A program made the translations under genes and the position numbers. Below, in pieces: positions 8,915 to 16,185 of a DNA stretch of 16,185 bases. Position 1 is the stretch's first letter, and every line of letters begins with the position of its first letter. The notes under the pieces were generated by a model, which was given only the letters and a program-made list of their open reading frames with translations, was not told the DNA's origin and ran no database searches. This DNA is from Bremia lactucae (Eukaryota > Oomycota > Peronosporomycetes > Peronosporales > Peronosporaceae), in contig NC_090620.1 in the NCBI RefSeq assembly GCF_004359215.1, forward strand, positions 633,619-649,803, in the 5' to 3' direction.

Positions 8915-9170
8915 TGTAACGGGATGTCTCGTTACACAAATAAAATTTCCTAAAAAAGGAAAAGAAAAGTTATACAAAATTATTATCCTTTCTTGATTTT
9001 GACTTAATAGTTCCAATATTACTAAATTTGGAATACTGACGCAATAAGACATTAGTTCTTTTGATTAGTTGAATAATGTTCAAATCAACTCCGCCGATCG
9101 TTCCAAGACACGATGCGCAAGGAGGCGCATTGCATAGTAATTTATTAATAGGGAATTAGTAGAGTCACAC
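8915..9170 (+). repeat. Truncated LTR related to the 9312 LTR
   Basis: It starts TGTAACGGGA with the same terminal hairpin as the young LTR (8915-8921/8930-8936). It aligns with 9312-9590 over shared blocks such as TTGATTTTGACTTAA, CTAAATTTGGAATA and GCGCAAGGAGGCGC, but is much diverged. The 3' half is missing beyond about 9170. It has the same orientation as the next LTR. Confidence 0.65.
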
Positions 9171-9311
9171 GCTCCTTTTGGTATTGCCACACACCCTCCC
9201 CGTCTGTATTGAATAAAAACGTCATATAAAATATTTTCACTTTATCGGTCATTTCACTGCATCCAAAAATCAACAGTTATTCCTTCAGAATCGACTTCAG
9301 ATCGCCCTTTC
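9171..9311. other. Spacer between two related LTRs
   Basis: There is no coding potential and no clear similarity to the flanking LTRs. It includes the C-rich stretch ACACCCTCCCCGTC near 9190. Confidence 0.3.
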
Positions 9312-9810
9312 TGTAACGGGGTGTCCATTACATAGTATTATATCCTAAAAGAGCAATACCGATATTATTTCCTCTGATAGAAAATAAATAAAGAAGTAAC
9401 AAATGAATTTCTTTATTAATTTTGACTTAAATAGTTCAACTATTACCAAATTTGGTAATATTGATGCAACAAGACATCAACCCCGATTGATTGTTAATTT
9501 AAGTCTACATCAACTCTGCCAATCGTTATAAGACAAGATATGCGGTGCGCAAGGAGGCGCCATACTTAGCTGTTATTAAGTTCAGTAGTAGATAGAAGAT
9601 CGTTATGTAGGAAATTAAACATATTAATACAGCTTTACTTATCCCTGATTCTAAGCCTTTGAATTACTTTGAGTAGCTAAAGCCCGTTAGCTACTTAAAA
9701 CCTTCCTCTGTATCCATGTGTACGTGAAATTTCGAGGCACCTCACATACACTGTAATCAGTGTTAGGAGAACTAGTACTGATCAGTACTAATGCAAGGTA
9801 CCCCCATTCA
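9312..9810 (+). repeat. Older 5' LTR preceding the gag relic (499 bp)
   Basis: It starts TGTAACGGGG at 9312 and ends CCCCCATTCA at 9810, a decayed form of CCCCGTTACA. Its last 220 bp follow the young LTR block by block (AATACAG, CTTCCTCT, CGAGGCACC, AGTACTGATCAGTACT) in the same orientation. The gag begins about 30 bp downstream, so this is a 5' LTR, which fixes the polarity of the family. Hairpins include 9672-9680/9687-9695 and 9773-9780/9783-9790. Its size and terminal inverted repeat match the young LTR family. Confidence 0.7.
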
Positions 9811-9840
9811 ACGACAACGCACGTCGCGTCCAACGTGGAC

Positions 9841-11060
9841 ATGTTGGATGAAGAAGTAGGGAACTTTCCAGCCCCTCAAGAAGGCTATCACGCCAAGCGT
9901 GAAGATTTTACTCATTTGAGTGAACTTGAAAGGAGAGCGATCGAACAAATGAGTTCGGTCGTAGGCAGGCCAGCCGTTGGCGCCGTACTGGACACTACGG
10001 GGAGAGATGAACAGCATGGGGCTATAGGCGAGTTCATACAACACGAAATCGACAGGACCCGAGAGAAAATAGCCTTGCTTCACCAGCAAGGCTCTCGACA
10101 CGAAGAGGTGTTAAGAGAACAGTGTGTGCTCAACAATTGAAACTGTTGAGACAGCAAAATGTAAAGGCTGCTATGGGCCGACGCTTCCGCGTCGACCCGA
10201 AAGCTTAAAAACGAAATCTTTTAAGTTAAAGGCAGTCGAAAGCGACTCCTTTTTAAAATGGTTCGTTGAACTAGACGACGCAGAAAAACTCGCCGTATCA
10301 GTGATGATGCGACGAAAGTAAGATTTGGCATGTCCGACTTTAGCCGGACGTGCCAAATCTTGGGCCTTGGGGCTCTAGCTCCACAACCCATTGGTCTTTG
10401 GGTCGAATGAGGTCTTAATCCCCGGCTCAAACAAACTTATGAACCGCCAAGTGCTGAATTCGTGGCTCGAGCCGAGCCCCTGTATTTGAAACAGGGCAAG
10501 CGTGACCCCCACGCTTATGCCCAGCATACACGATACCTGGTTAGTTTTATCGTGAGTCATTCAATTGATGAACAAACACTGGTAACTGTGTTTATTAAAG
10601 GTCTTGTAGAGGGCCTTGTTAAGACCCACCTGTTCCAGCTGGAATAGGAATCGCTCGGCCAAGCGATCTCTATAGCGGAACAGGAGGACTCCAGCCTGAA
10701 ACAGGCTTTTGTCCACTCGGTTGCATATCGTCTAGAACCGATTGATCTCTCGTATGTAGAGAGCGAGGAACATCGCTCTTCAAGTTACAAGCGATTACAA
10801 AAATGTAATCGTTGTCAAAAGACGGGCCACTACGTTTACGAGTGTAGTGCCCCACGGCCAGTGCCTAAAAATACACTGAGCGAAAAAAACCGACATCCCG
10901 CTAGGAACAGCGGAGAAACTGCACTACACGATCTTCAGCCGTCTGAGGCCAAGCAGGAACTCACCAGAGAGCCGCGACACCAGTCCCGCTTCCGTAGAGT
11001 GCGACGCAAATCGACCACCAAAAACCAGCCGATCTCCCCCCCTTGGTCAAATCAATCATA
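9841..11060 (+). pseudogene. Degraded Gypsy gag (capsid plus CCHC zinc knuckle)
   Basis: It begins MLDEEVGNFPAPQ at ATG 9841 and is open to a stop at 10140. It then continues in shifting frames with stops near 10320, 10645 and 11060. The middle has the capsid-like pattern of Ty3/Gypsy Gag (WFVELDDAEKL, LAGRAKSWALGL, LKQGKRDPHAYAQH, VTVFIKGLVEGLVKTHLF). A zinc knuckle follows at 10804-10845 (CNRC, then H and C in C-X2-C-X4-H-X4-C spacing), and then a basic tail. Gag would package element RNA into virus-like particles; this copy is dead. Protease and reverse transcriptase, expected next, are absent. Nearly every part of it folds into short hairpins, including the zinc-knuckle codons (10792-10799/10804-10811 and 10824-10833/10844-10852). 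Confidence 0.75.
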
Positions 11061-11101
11061 GTCACGGCAGTGAACGGTATGTGCGTGCGTCTGTAGCATA
11101 T

Positions 11102-11350
11102 TCAACTGCATAGAAGACCTAGGCAAAATGACGACGGATCGGAAACTGGATCCATCACTTGGTCCGAAGTTCCATTACAAGTATTGATCACATCGTCTAC
11201 TTCCAAATCTTCGTTTTTCTTAGTTGGTTGCTTGATCCTTCTACCATCATCTTCATCATCGTCAAAACACGGGGTTTCCATAGGAGCACGACGAGGGTTA
11301 GTTGCTGGAACGTACGCAGATGGTGAGCGTTCATCGAAAACAATTGTGCG
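11102..11350 (-). pseudogene. Ty1/Copia-like pol fragment (post-integrase region)
   Basis: This is a minus-strand open stretch of 82 codons between stops. It starts RTIVFDERSPSAYVPATNP, then has an acidic block (CFDDDEDDG) and a Ser/Asp-rich tail. The VFDE motif followed by an acidic, low-complexity linker is typical of the segment between integrase and reverse transcriptase in Copia polyproteins. It is a short scrap lying opposite in strand to the surrounding Gypsy remains, probably left from a separate insertion. Identification rests on this motif and composition only. Confidence 0.4.
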
Positions 11351-11449
11351 CTAAACACCAAGTTTTGAAAGTCACAATCCCAAACACGAAAGCTTATGAG
11401 CCTTCTGTATACTCCAGAAAAAATGCAACGGTAGGCCTTTTAATCGAAC

Positions 11450-12456
11450 TTTTTCCGCTTCGAGGAGTCTACATACACGTAGACCTCTCGGCGGTGTCAT
11501 AGGCGAGTTTGATGATAAAAGCGTGAGCGAGGCTCAACGCTTTGTGGATGAGCGATTAGCCATCACACGAAAAGTCCGTGACGCAATGGCTAGCGCACAG
11601 GACAAGCAAAAAGAATACGCGGACCGAAATGGTCGCAAAATAATGAACGCTTTATAGTGGGTGAAAAAGTACTATTAAGTACTGCTACCCTACCTAAAAA
11701 TGCAATTTATGTACTACCTGGGGGCACTACGAAATTACTGCCGGGTTTCATTGGGCCGTTTACGGTGGTCAAGAGGTTGGAGACCTACATTGTAGGCAGA
11801 CCCTTCCCCCGTATATGAAGACGCACCCGTATTTTACGTAGGTCGTCTTAAACGGTATGTAGACTCAAAATGAGGTCACATACCTCCATCCGTCTAAGGA
11901 GACCGATGGTGACGCCGACAGTGAGTCGAGGTTCGATCTGGTGAGGGAGACGGGAAAGGTGAAAAAAATCCAGCCGAATGACTCCTTTGACTACGATACA
12001 GACTCGGAGAGCAAGGGATATCACGTGCGTAGCGCGGACCCCTTAACATCAACTTTTCAAAAGGTCCCGAAGTTTCAGGCGTTCGTAACCCTGCCGACCC
12101 TTCGCTCAGACATCGGAAAGATCAAAGGTCAGTCGCGAGAGTTGACTTTCGAGATCCCCCGATCCGTCGTTCAGCAACGCTCAGCGCCTGCGCCTGAACG
12201 GATGCGAAGCAGGCTGCTGCGAGGAGGTGGGCGAAATCGCCGCTCCTATCGGGCGCCACTTGCATTGATGGATGCTGCTGGGCACCACCGCTTTCTTGTT
12301 GATAGGTTGGTTGCCCACCGCTTCGTGCAGCAGAAACGTCAAATCCTCGTCCAGTGGAGAGGATACCCAAAGAGTGTTGACTCTTGAGAATCGTTCGACG
12401 CGCTGCGCGTCGTCGTACCGGGCCTGGTGTCTGCCTATGAGAAGGAGCACCAGTAG
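11450..12456 (+). pseudogene. Degraded Gypsy integrase tail with C-terminal chromodomain
   Basis: Reading frames broken by a stop at 11654 and shifts near 11650, 11815 and 11870 encode the end of a Gypsy pol. First comes the integrase C-terminal helix (EAQRFVDERLAITRKVRDAM, then KQKEYADRNGRK), then a GPF-type module (GEKVLLSTATLP, LLPGFIGPFTVVKR). A long polar linker follows, and then a chromodomain (about 12282-12453: HHRFLVDRLVAHRF, ILVQWRGYPKS). Chromodomains direct integration to marked chromatin. In this copy the conserved Trp codon after VDS is TGA at 12385-12387. The natural end is TAG at 12454-12456. Confidence 0.75.
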
Positions 12457-13399
12457 TCACTCCACTAGTTTCAAAGGGACTAGCAGGAGCGGCGTGATGA
12501 ATAGAAACAGGGGGTACAGTAACGCCATGGTTGCTTCAACACGCAAGCGATCGAAGTTAATTCGCTGCGACCGTTGTTTCGCCACATCCGAATGTGGCTG
12601 AAAGCGGCGCAGGGTTTTCGCTTCGTATTGGCCGGTTGATTCATCTAAATGCAACACGACCGGAATCGGAGAAAAACTACGAAGCGATTTCCCTTGAGCC
12701 TTCAACGAACTATAGCTGTCATAATAATTATGTGCATCTAGAGTAGGAGCGACGCGCTCCATCTGAATAAGGCCATTTGATTATAGGTGGCATTAATAGT
12801 ATGCCACCAGTCACACAGCCGCGTTTATTACGACTGGCTTGTGACACCGACTGGACTCGTTCACATGCCGTCGGTGGAGCTATACGCTCAGGCTCTTCTG
12901 CGTCAGACCCATTGTGAATAATGGTCTGAACTACAGATGTTGTGGCTCAACCCAACTGAGAAGCAGCTGTGCCTATAAGGGCAGCGCTCTCACGAATGGT
13001 CGCTGCGCTAGCTAGCGCAGACGACGAGACAGTTGCTTTGTTGACGTAAGGCGAGTTGGCCTTCGCAACTGGGCGTCTCCATATTAGGAGCAATGAGGGC
13101 AGTTAGGATGGGCAATAAACGCCATCACCCTTCTTTATTAGCTCGCTGTACTTATCAATACTATTGATGATGGCAGCGGTTTCGACCCATTTTGGACAAC
13201 AATTAGTGACGGATCTACATCCTCACTGTCAAAGTGGGATGTATCTGTAGTCCAGTTAGCGCTACAGCAGCAATAGTCGTCGACGTTATAATTGTGGCAC
13301 TGAGCGACGGCGGCGTGTTAACGCGGTGCGCACGCTTCGTGCGTGGTAGTAAGGCGTCTTTGCAGACGACCTATCATCTTTGCCCTTCTTAGGTGGCAT
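12457..13399 (-). pseudogene. Decayed antisense ORF at the 3' end of a Gypsy element
   Basis: The minus strand starts with ATG at 13399 (MPPKKGKDDRSSAKTPYYHA) and remains open for 37 codons. It then has several stops and shifts before a last open stretch of 101 codons at 12762-12457 (MERVAPTLDAHNYYDSYSSL). The basic, Lys-rich start suggests a nucleic-acid-binding or nuclear protein, but no domain is recognised. Its final stop codon abuts the pol stop at 12456 with no gap. The arrangement parallels the antisense ORF of the young element (ATG about 130 bp from the LTR), though the proteins are not evidently related. It contains hairpins such as 12786-12793/12801-12808 and 13003-13010/13013-13020. 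Confidence 0.45.
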
Positions 13400-13519
13400 G
13401 GTTGGTGCCGTGTGAGTGCACACAGGTAGCTAGAGTGACTGAGAGGTATAGAGAGGCGCGAAAAGCAGCTCGCTGTCGCTCATTCCTCTTTGACGAATTT
13501 TCAAAATATAATTTTTCTC

Positions 13520-13531
13520 TTAAAGAGGGGA
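13520..13531 (+). other. Purine tract before the 13532 LTR
   Basis: TTAAAGAGGGGA lies directly before TGGTAACGGG. It is the same kind of purine run as at 396-405 and marks this as the 3' LTR of a plus-strand element, in agreement with the pol direction. Confidence 0.5.
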
Positions 13532-13880
13532 TGGTAACGGGCTAAAGTTGCCCTATATTGAACAATCCCCGTTAAGTAAACTTTGTGTACTTAACGGAAT
13601 GGTCAATTATTTGAGTGGAACAATTAGACCCACCGCTTGGGTGTGGTTCACATCGTGACCCACCCTTGTGTATGTGATGCACCTGAGAACATGCACAATA
13701 ACGGATATGACGGCTAGTGTCATCCAATATACGAGGCCTTCAGAAGAATACGCTCGCAATAGATATCAGTGCATATCTACAGAGATGGCATTTATGATTG
13801 GTTGAAAAAAGTTTTATATTTAATACGATTAAATATAAATTAGTCTGAAAACTTCTTCCTACTTGACAAGTGCACACAAA
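13532..13880 (+). repeat. LTR of a second family, 3' end truncated
   Basis: It starts TGGTAACGGG. It bears no visible similarity to the 9312 or young LTRs apart from the terminal TG..TAACGGG. Strong hairpins: 13569-13578/13588-13597, a bulged 11-bp stem at 13639-13665, 13760-13766/13773-13779, and 13813-13824/13828-13839 (12 bp, 3-nt loop). It loses recognisable LTR features near 13880, where SINE-like sequence begins. The end is approximate. Confidence 0.55.
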
Positions 13881-14105
13881 GAGCCGGATTACCGCTCACG
13901 TGACGTCACTGAAACTAAGGTGTAATGTTCGTTGGGTGAGGTTGCTTATGCGCCCACCAACTTTTTCACTGCACGTTAGAGAAGACTGGACCGCGGAGCA
14001 CACCAGTTCCCGAAGGCTTTTCTTTTTGTCGTTGTCAGGTATCGAACCGGTGACCTGTGTGATCGCACTGCCATGCTTACCCGACTGAATACAAGGCACA
14101 AATTT
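13881..14105 (-). mobile_element. tRNA-derived SINE-like element or tRNA pseudogene
   Basis: On the minus strand, GGTTCGATACC (plus positions 14038-14048) matches the pol III B box with one mismatch, and TGTATTCAGTCGG (14081-14093) resembles an A box at normal spacing, with GTAAGCATGGCAGTGCGATC between. The acceptor, anticodon and T stems do not close properly, so this is not a working tRNA. An unrelated tail follows toward 13881. tRNA-derived SINEs are known in Phytophthora. Confidence 0.5.
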
Positions 14106-14505
14106 TTCAAGCACTATTTCTCCGTAATATCCTTATCATACGATCTTTTGCTTTCATGTATTTATTTTCCTTATACACGCATATGCATAAAGAGTAACAG
14201 TTTTTAATGAACACATCAATCTTTAACAAGTACATCAGAATCTTAAGTGTTATGCACCTGTCAAAAAGATTTACGCCTAGCATACGAGCTAATTGAAAGA
14301 TTGTACTGAGCGTCAGCAACCCGGGTGGATGTCAAACAGAATCAATCCTTTTTTGTGGGAAGCTTCCTAGCCCACCCAAAAATTAAGATGACACTTAATT
14401 TCCCTTCTTGCCTGTAGTAGGGTTACCTACCTAGCTTCTCGTGGCATCTATCGACGTACCGAGCATAGTTAACGATTCCGAGCAGTAATTTGCTAGAGCC
14501 GTCTT
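14106..14505. other. Intergenic, AT-rich, no feature recognised
   Basis: Only short ORFs without motifs are present, and there is no hairpin series. A short purine-rich stretch occurs near 14352. Confidence 0.4.
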
Positions 14506-14765
14506 AATTGGTTCATTTTGGCTTGTGAAACGCCAACAAAAAGCTATGACCACTGCCATCACGCATGGATGCTCGAAAGTAACCTTCATTCACTGCAAGT
14601 GACACGTAGCCGTGTCACGGTGCGCTGGTCAAATGAAGGAATACTATACTGCTTCGCTGTGTCGTTCGGAAACGAGAAAATTGGCTTCCGTCCGAAACGT
14701 ACGTAAGCTTTAAAATGAGGTTCGCGTATCGCGTTTGCGATACGCAAACCTTATTTTAAATATCA
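14506..14765. repeat. Hairpin-rich retroelement fragment
   Basis: This is a short stretch with the same dense inverted-repeat texture as the nearby elements: GTGACACG/CGTGTCAC near 14600 enclosed by a longer pairing of CCTTCATT with AATGAAGG, and a terminal long hairpin at 14709-14760. A 62-codon ORF (14518-14706, MACETPTKSYDHCHHAWMLE) spans it but has no recognisable domain. It is probably the end of a retroelement internal region. Family unknown. Confidence 0.35.
14709..14760. repeat. Long hairpin, 24-bp arms, 4-nt loop
   Basis: The arms are 14709-14732 and 14737-14760 with loop GTTT. Twenty-two of 24 positions pair, and the two exceptions are G-T type. The core is GCGTATCGC/GCGATACGC. Confidence 0.85.
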
Positions 14766-14985
14766 CTGCGCTCAAATCGGATGCAGTTGTAAGCCATTAT
14801 GAAGGTTGTGGCATTGGTGGTGCGTAATTAGTCCGATGGTAATTTTGGAACTGCGAATATTATCATGAACGAAGGAATTCAATTCCTAACGCTACGATAG
14901 CAGCCACGCTCTACTTTAACACACACCTTCAGGCCACAGTGAAAAACCGGTTTGTGCGTCAGCGCTGGGCGCGCGCAGAGAGAAA
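14766..14985. other. Intergenic, no feature recognised
   Basis: No ORF or repeat could be recognised. GCGCGCGCAGAG near 14968 lies just before the LTR relic. Confidence 0.35.
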
Positions 14986-15152
14986 GACAGATAAGACTTT
15001 TAGTACATGTTTAGTATTAGTATATAATTAAGTTCGTACAAATAGATAGAAAAGAGAAAAACTTAATTATATTAAATATTGTTATCGCTTAACCCTTTTT
15101 AAAGCAATTGTTTAAAGAGAGTCTTCCTCTGCACGTTGTAGAGTACGTGAGG
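14986..15152 (+). repeat. Relic of an older related LTR, interrupted by the right element
   Basis: The sequence aligns with about 605-780 of the left LTR in plus orientation (TACATGTTTAGTATTAG, ACTTAATTATATTAA, GTCTTCCTCT). It is diverged and stops abruptly at 15152, where the right element begins. The hairpin 15095-15103/15111-15119 sits where the young LTR has 721-728/738-745. Confidence 0.65.
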
Positions 15153-15602
15153 TGTAACGGGGCACTGTGACTTGTACTGTTTCAGTACAAGTCCACTTCA
15201 CACTGCTTCAGATGTGAGTGGTGCCTCTCGTTAGGTGACGTACACTGTACGTATAGAGGAAGACTTCTCTTAAGGCAAGTTAGCTTAAGAGTGTAAAATG
15301 AAAACTGTATTAATATAGTTAAGTGTCTTGTTAATCTATCTTTGTAAATGTTGTCTTAACTATAAACTAATACTAAACATGTAAATGAATTCTTATCTAT
15401 CTTATCTCGTAACTCTCTTTGATTACTTCTACAGCTGATTAGTCTGCGGAATAAATAGACATAATGGTCTATACCTATTTATGGATAAGAATTCAGGAAA
15501 TTACTATTTAAAGTAATTTCCTCCAAATATTATCTACCTTTTGGATAATATTAATTAACAATCTTTTATTGTTAATTTCATGTAACGATACACCCCGTTA
15601 CA
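15153..15602 (-). repeat. LTR of young element, right copy (450 bp)
   Basis: It has the same termini (TGTAACGGGG...CCCCGTTACA) and the same hairpin series as the left copy. It differs by one missing A near 15331 and four substitutions toward its 15153 end. Confidence 0.85.
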
Positions 15603-15615
15603 TCACCCCTCCCTT
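15603..15615 (-). other. Polypurine tract of right element
   Basis: On the minus strand AAGGGAGGGG (15615-15606) plus TGA directly precedes the LTR start at 15602, the mirror of 396-408. Confidence 0.6.
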
Positions 15616-15721
15616 AAACGACAATCACTCTGAATGTCATTAGGTGGAGTGGTCGCTAAATGACCACTTAATTTTTAAAATGATTTTGATTGGTCAGATC
15701 CATCATTTTAAATTCCATCGC

Positions 15722-16185
15722 ATGAAGGAACAATTCATGCGGGGTGAGGATAGTGTTGAACCTTCGGCTGCGGTTCGTGCAGCCGCGGGTGACGCATTGT
15801 TATCTCTTGCGGTAGACGTTCCGTCTACCGTAGTGTCTTCCACTCGCACAACACTTGGTGTTGCGAGTGCACGTGGTGATTCACCACGTGAGTACGACCC
15901 CTCTTTAGAGGTCGATTATGAGTGCGAGTCGGACGAAATGGCCGACTCGGGGAGGATGGAACAGTCGCCTGATACCCGTCAGGCGGCTGATTATGAGCCT
16001 TCGAATGAGAGGGCTCATTCCGATAGACGTGTGAACAGTCTATTTGGTTCCGACGATGAGGATGATCCCTCATCGCCCGTACGATCTTTCGTACGGTCTC
16101 CCATACGATCACCTGCACGTGTTTCTGTGCAAGGTGACGACGGTGGCGTAAGCCATCGTAAGAAAAGTCCTCGTGGTACCCCTAC
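15722..16185 (+). CDS. Antisense ORF of the retroelement, N-terminal part (runs off right edge)
   Basis: ATG is at 15722 and the frame is open to the window end, giving 154 codons. The N-terminus is Ala/Val/Ser-rich. It is followed by acidic stretches (EVDYECESDEMADSG, FGSDDEDDPSSP) and an Arg/Ser-Pro region (VRSFVRSPIRSPARV) ending in basic GVSHRKKSPRG, which could be a nuclear-localisation or RNA-binding type tail. No enzyme motif, signal peptide or membrane segment is seen. It lies opposite in strand to gag-pol as inferred from the LTR. The first 96 codons are identical in the left copy. Thirteen hairpins in a row cover 15765-16158 (for example 15810-15818/15822-15830, 15870-15879/15881-15890 and 16077-16084/16089-16096). 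An alternative reading is the N-terminus of gag in an opposite-sense element. Confidence 0.6.
   Translation, partial: MKEQFMRGEDSVEPSAAVRAAAGDALLSLAVDVPSTVVSSTRTTLGVASARGDSPREYDPSLEVDYECESDEMADSGRMEQSPDTRQAADYEPSNERAHSDRRVNSLFGSDDEDDPSSPVRSFVRSPIRSPARVSVQGDDGGVSHRKKSPRGTP

Larger units (their letters stand above)
15153..16185 (-). mobile_element. 3' end of a young Ty3/Gypsy-like LTR retrotransposon (right copy, truncated by window)
   Basis: This is the mirror image of 1-859, on the minus strand, continuing off the right edge, with 176 bp more internal sequence than the left copy shows. It is inserted in an older LTR (14986-15152). The two copies converge tail to tail across about 14.3 kb. 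Confidence 0.8.

Noticed and set aside
9760..9840. Gag start at 9760
   Set aside because: This would place the start inside the LTR (9312-9810). ATG 9841 just after the LTR is the sensible start.
14037..14095. Functional tRNA gene on the minus strand
   Set aside because: The B box is good, but the T, anticodon and acceptor stems do not pair.

Overview
The window looks like nuclear DNA of an oomycete, most likely a Phytophthora or downy-mildew relative. Evidence: short GT-AG introns of about 60-90 bp, compact genes, a Cys/His repeat protein of the WRKY19-like type common in oomycetes, chromodomain-bearing Ty3/Gypsy retroelements, and a tRNA-derived SINE-like piece. The species cannot be fixed from sequence alone.

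Layout: (1) 1-859, the 3' end of a young LTR retrotransposon that runs off the left edge. (2) 860-8800, a gene island. It holds two weak divergent gene starts (1094-1381 minus, 1517-1627 plus), a five-finger Cys/His protein (about 1803-2798 minus), a weak two-exon gene (3490-3722), an unassigned 221-residue protein (4982-5647), the eight-exon TFIIF beta-subunit gene (5811-7057 minus), two-exon uroporphyrinogen-III synthase (7310-8174) and a 51-residue membrane protein with one intron (8331-8555 minus). (3) 8800-15152, degraded retroelements: two related LTRs, a broken gag, a Copia-like scrap, a broken integrase tail with chromodomain, a decayed antisense ORF, an unrelated LTR, a SINE-like piece and LTR relics. 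(4) 15153-16185, the 3' end of a second copy of the young element in opposite orientation, running off the right edge.

The two young ends form a near-perfect inverted repeat (1-859 against 15153-16010). Comparison with the older LTR at 9312-9810, which is followed by a sense gag, and the purine tract beside each young LTR both indicate that these are 3' LTRs. The long ORF next to each is therefore antisense to gag-pol. A second, unrelated LTR at 13532 has the same arrangement, and there the antisense ORF ends exactly where pol ends.

The most striking signal is structural. The retroelement sequences, both LTR and protein-coding, are built from an almost unbroken series of short hairpins (stems of about 6-16 bp, roughly one every 30-40 bp). 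Related LTRs keep hairpins at matching places with changed but still paired bases. The host genes show no comparable series by eye. I do not know of a description of this in oomycete elements.

TFIIF beta and uroporphyrinogen-III synthase are divergently transcribed from a 252-bp gap. The other host genes are convergent or independent, and no operon-like logic is expected.
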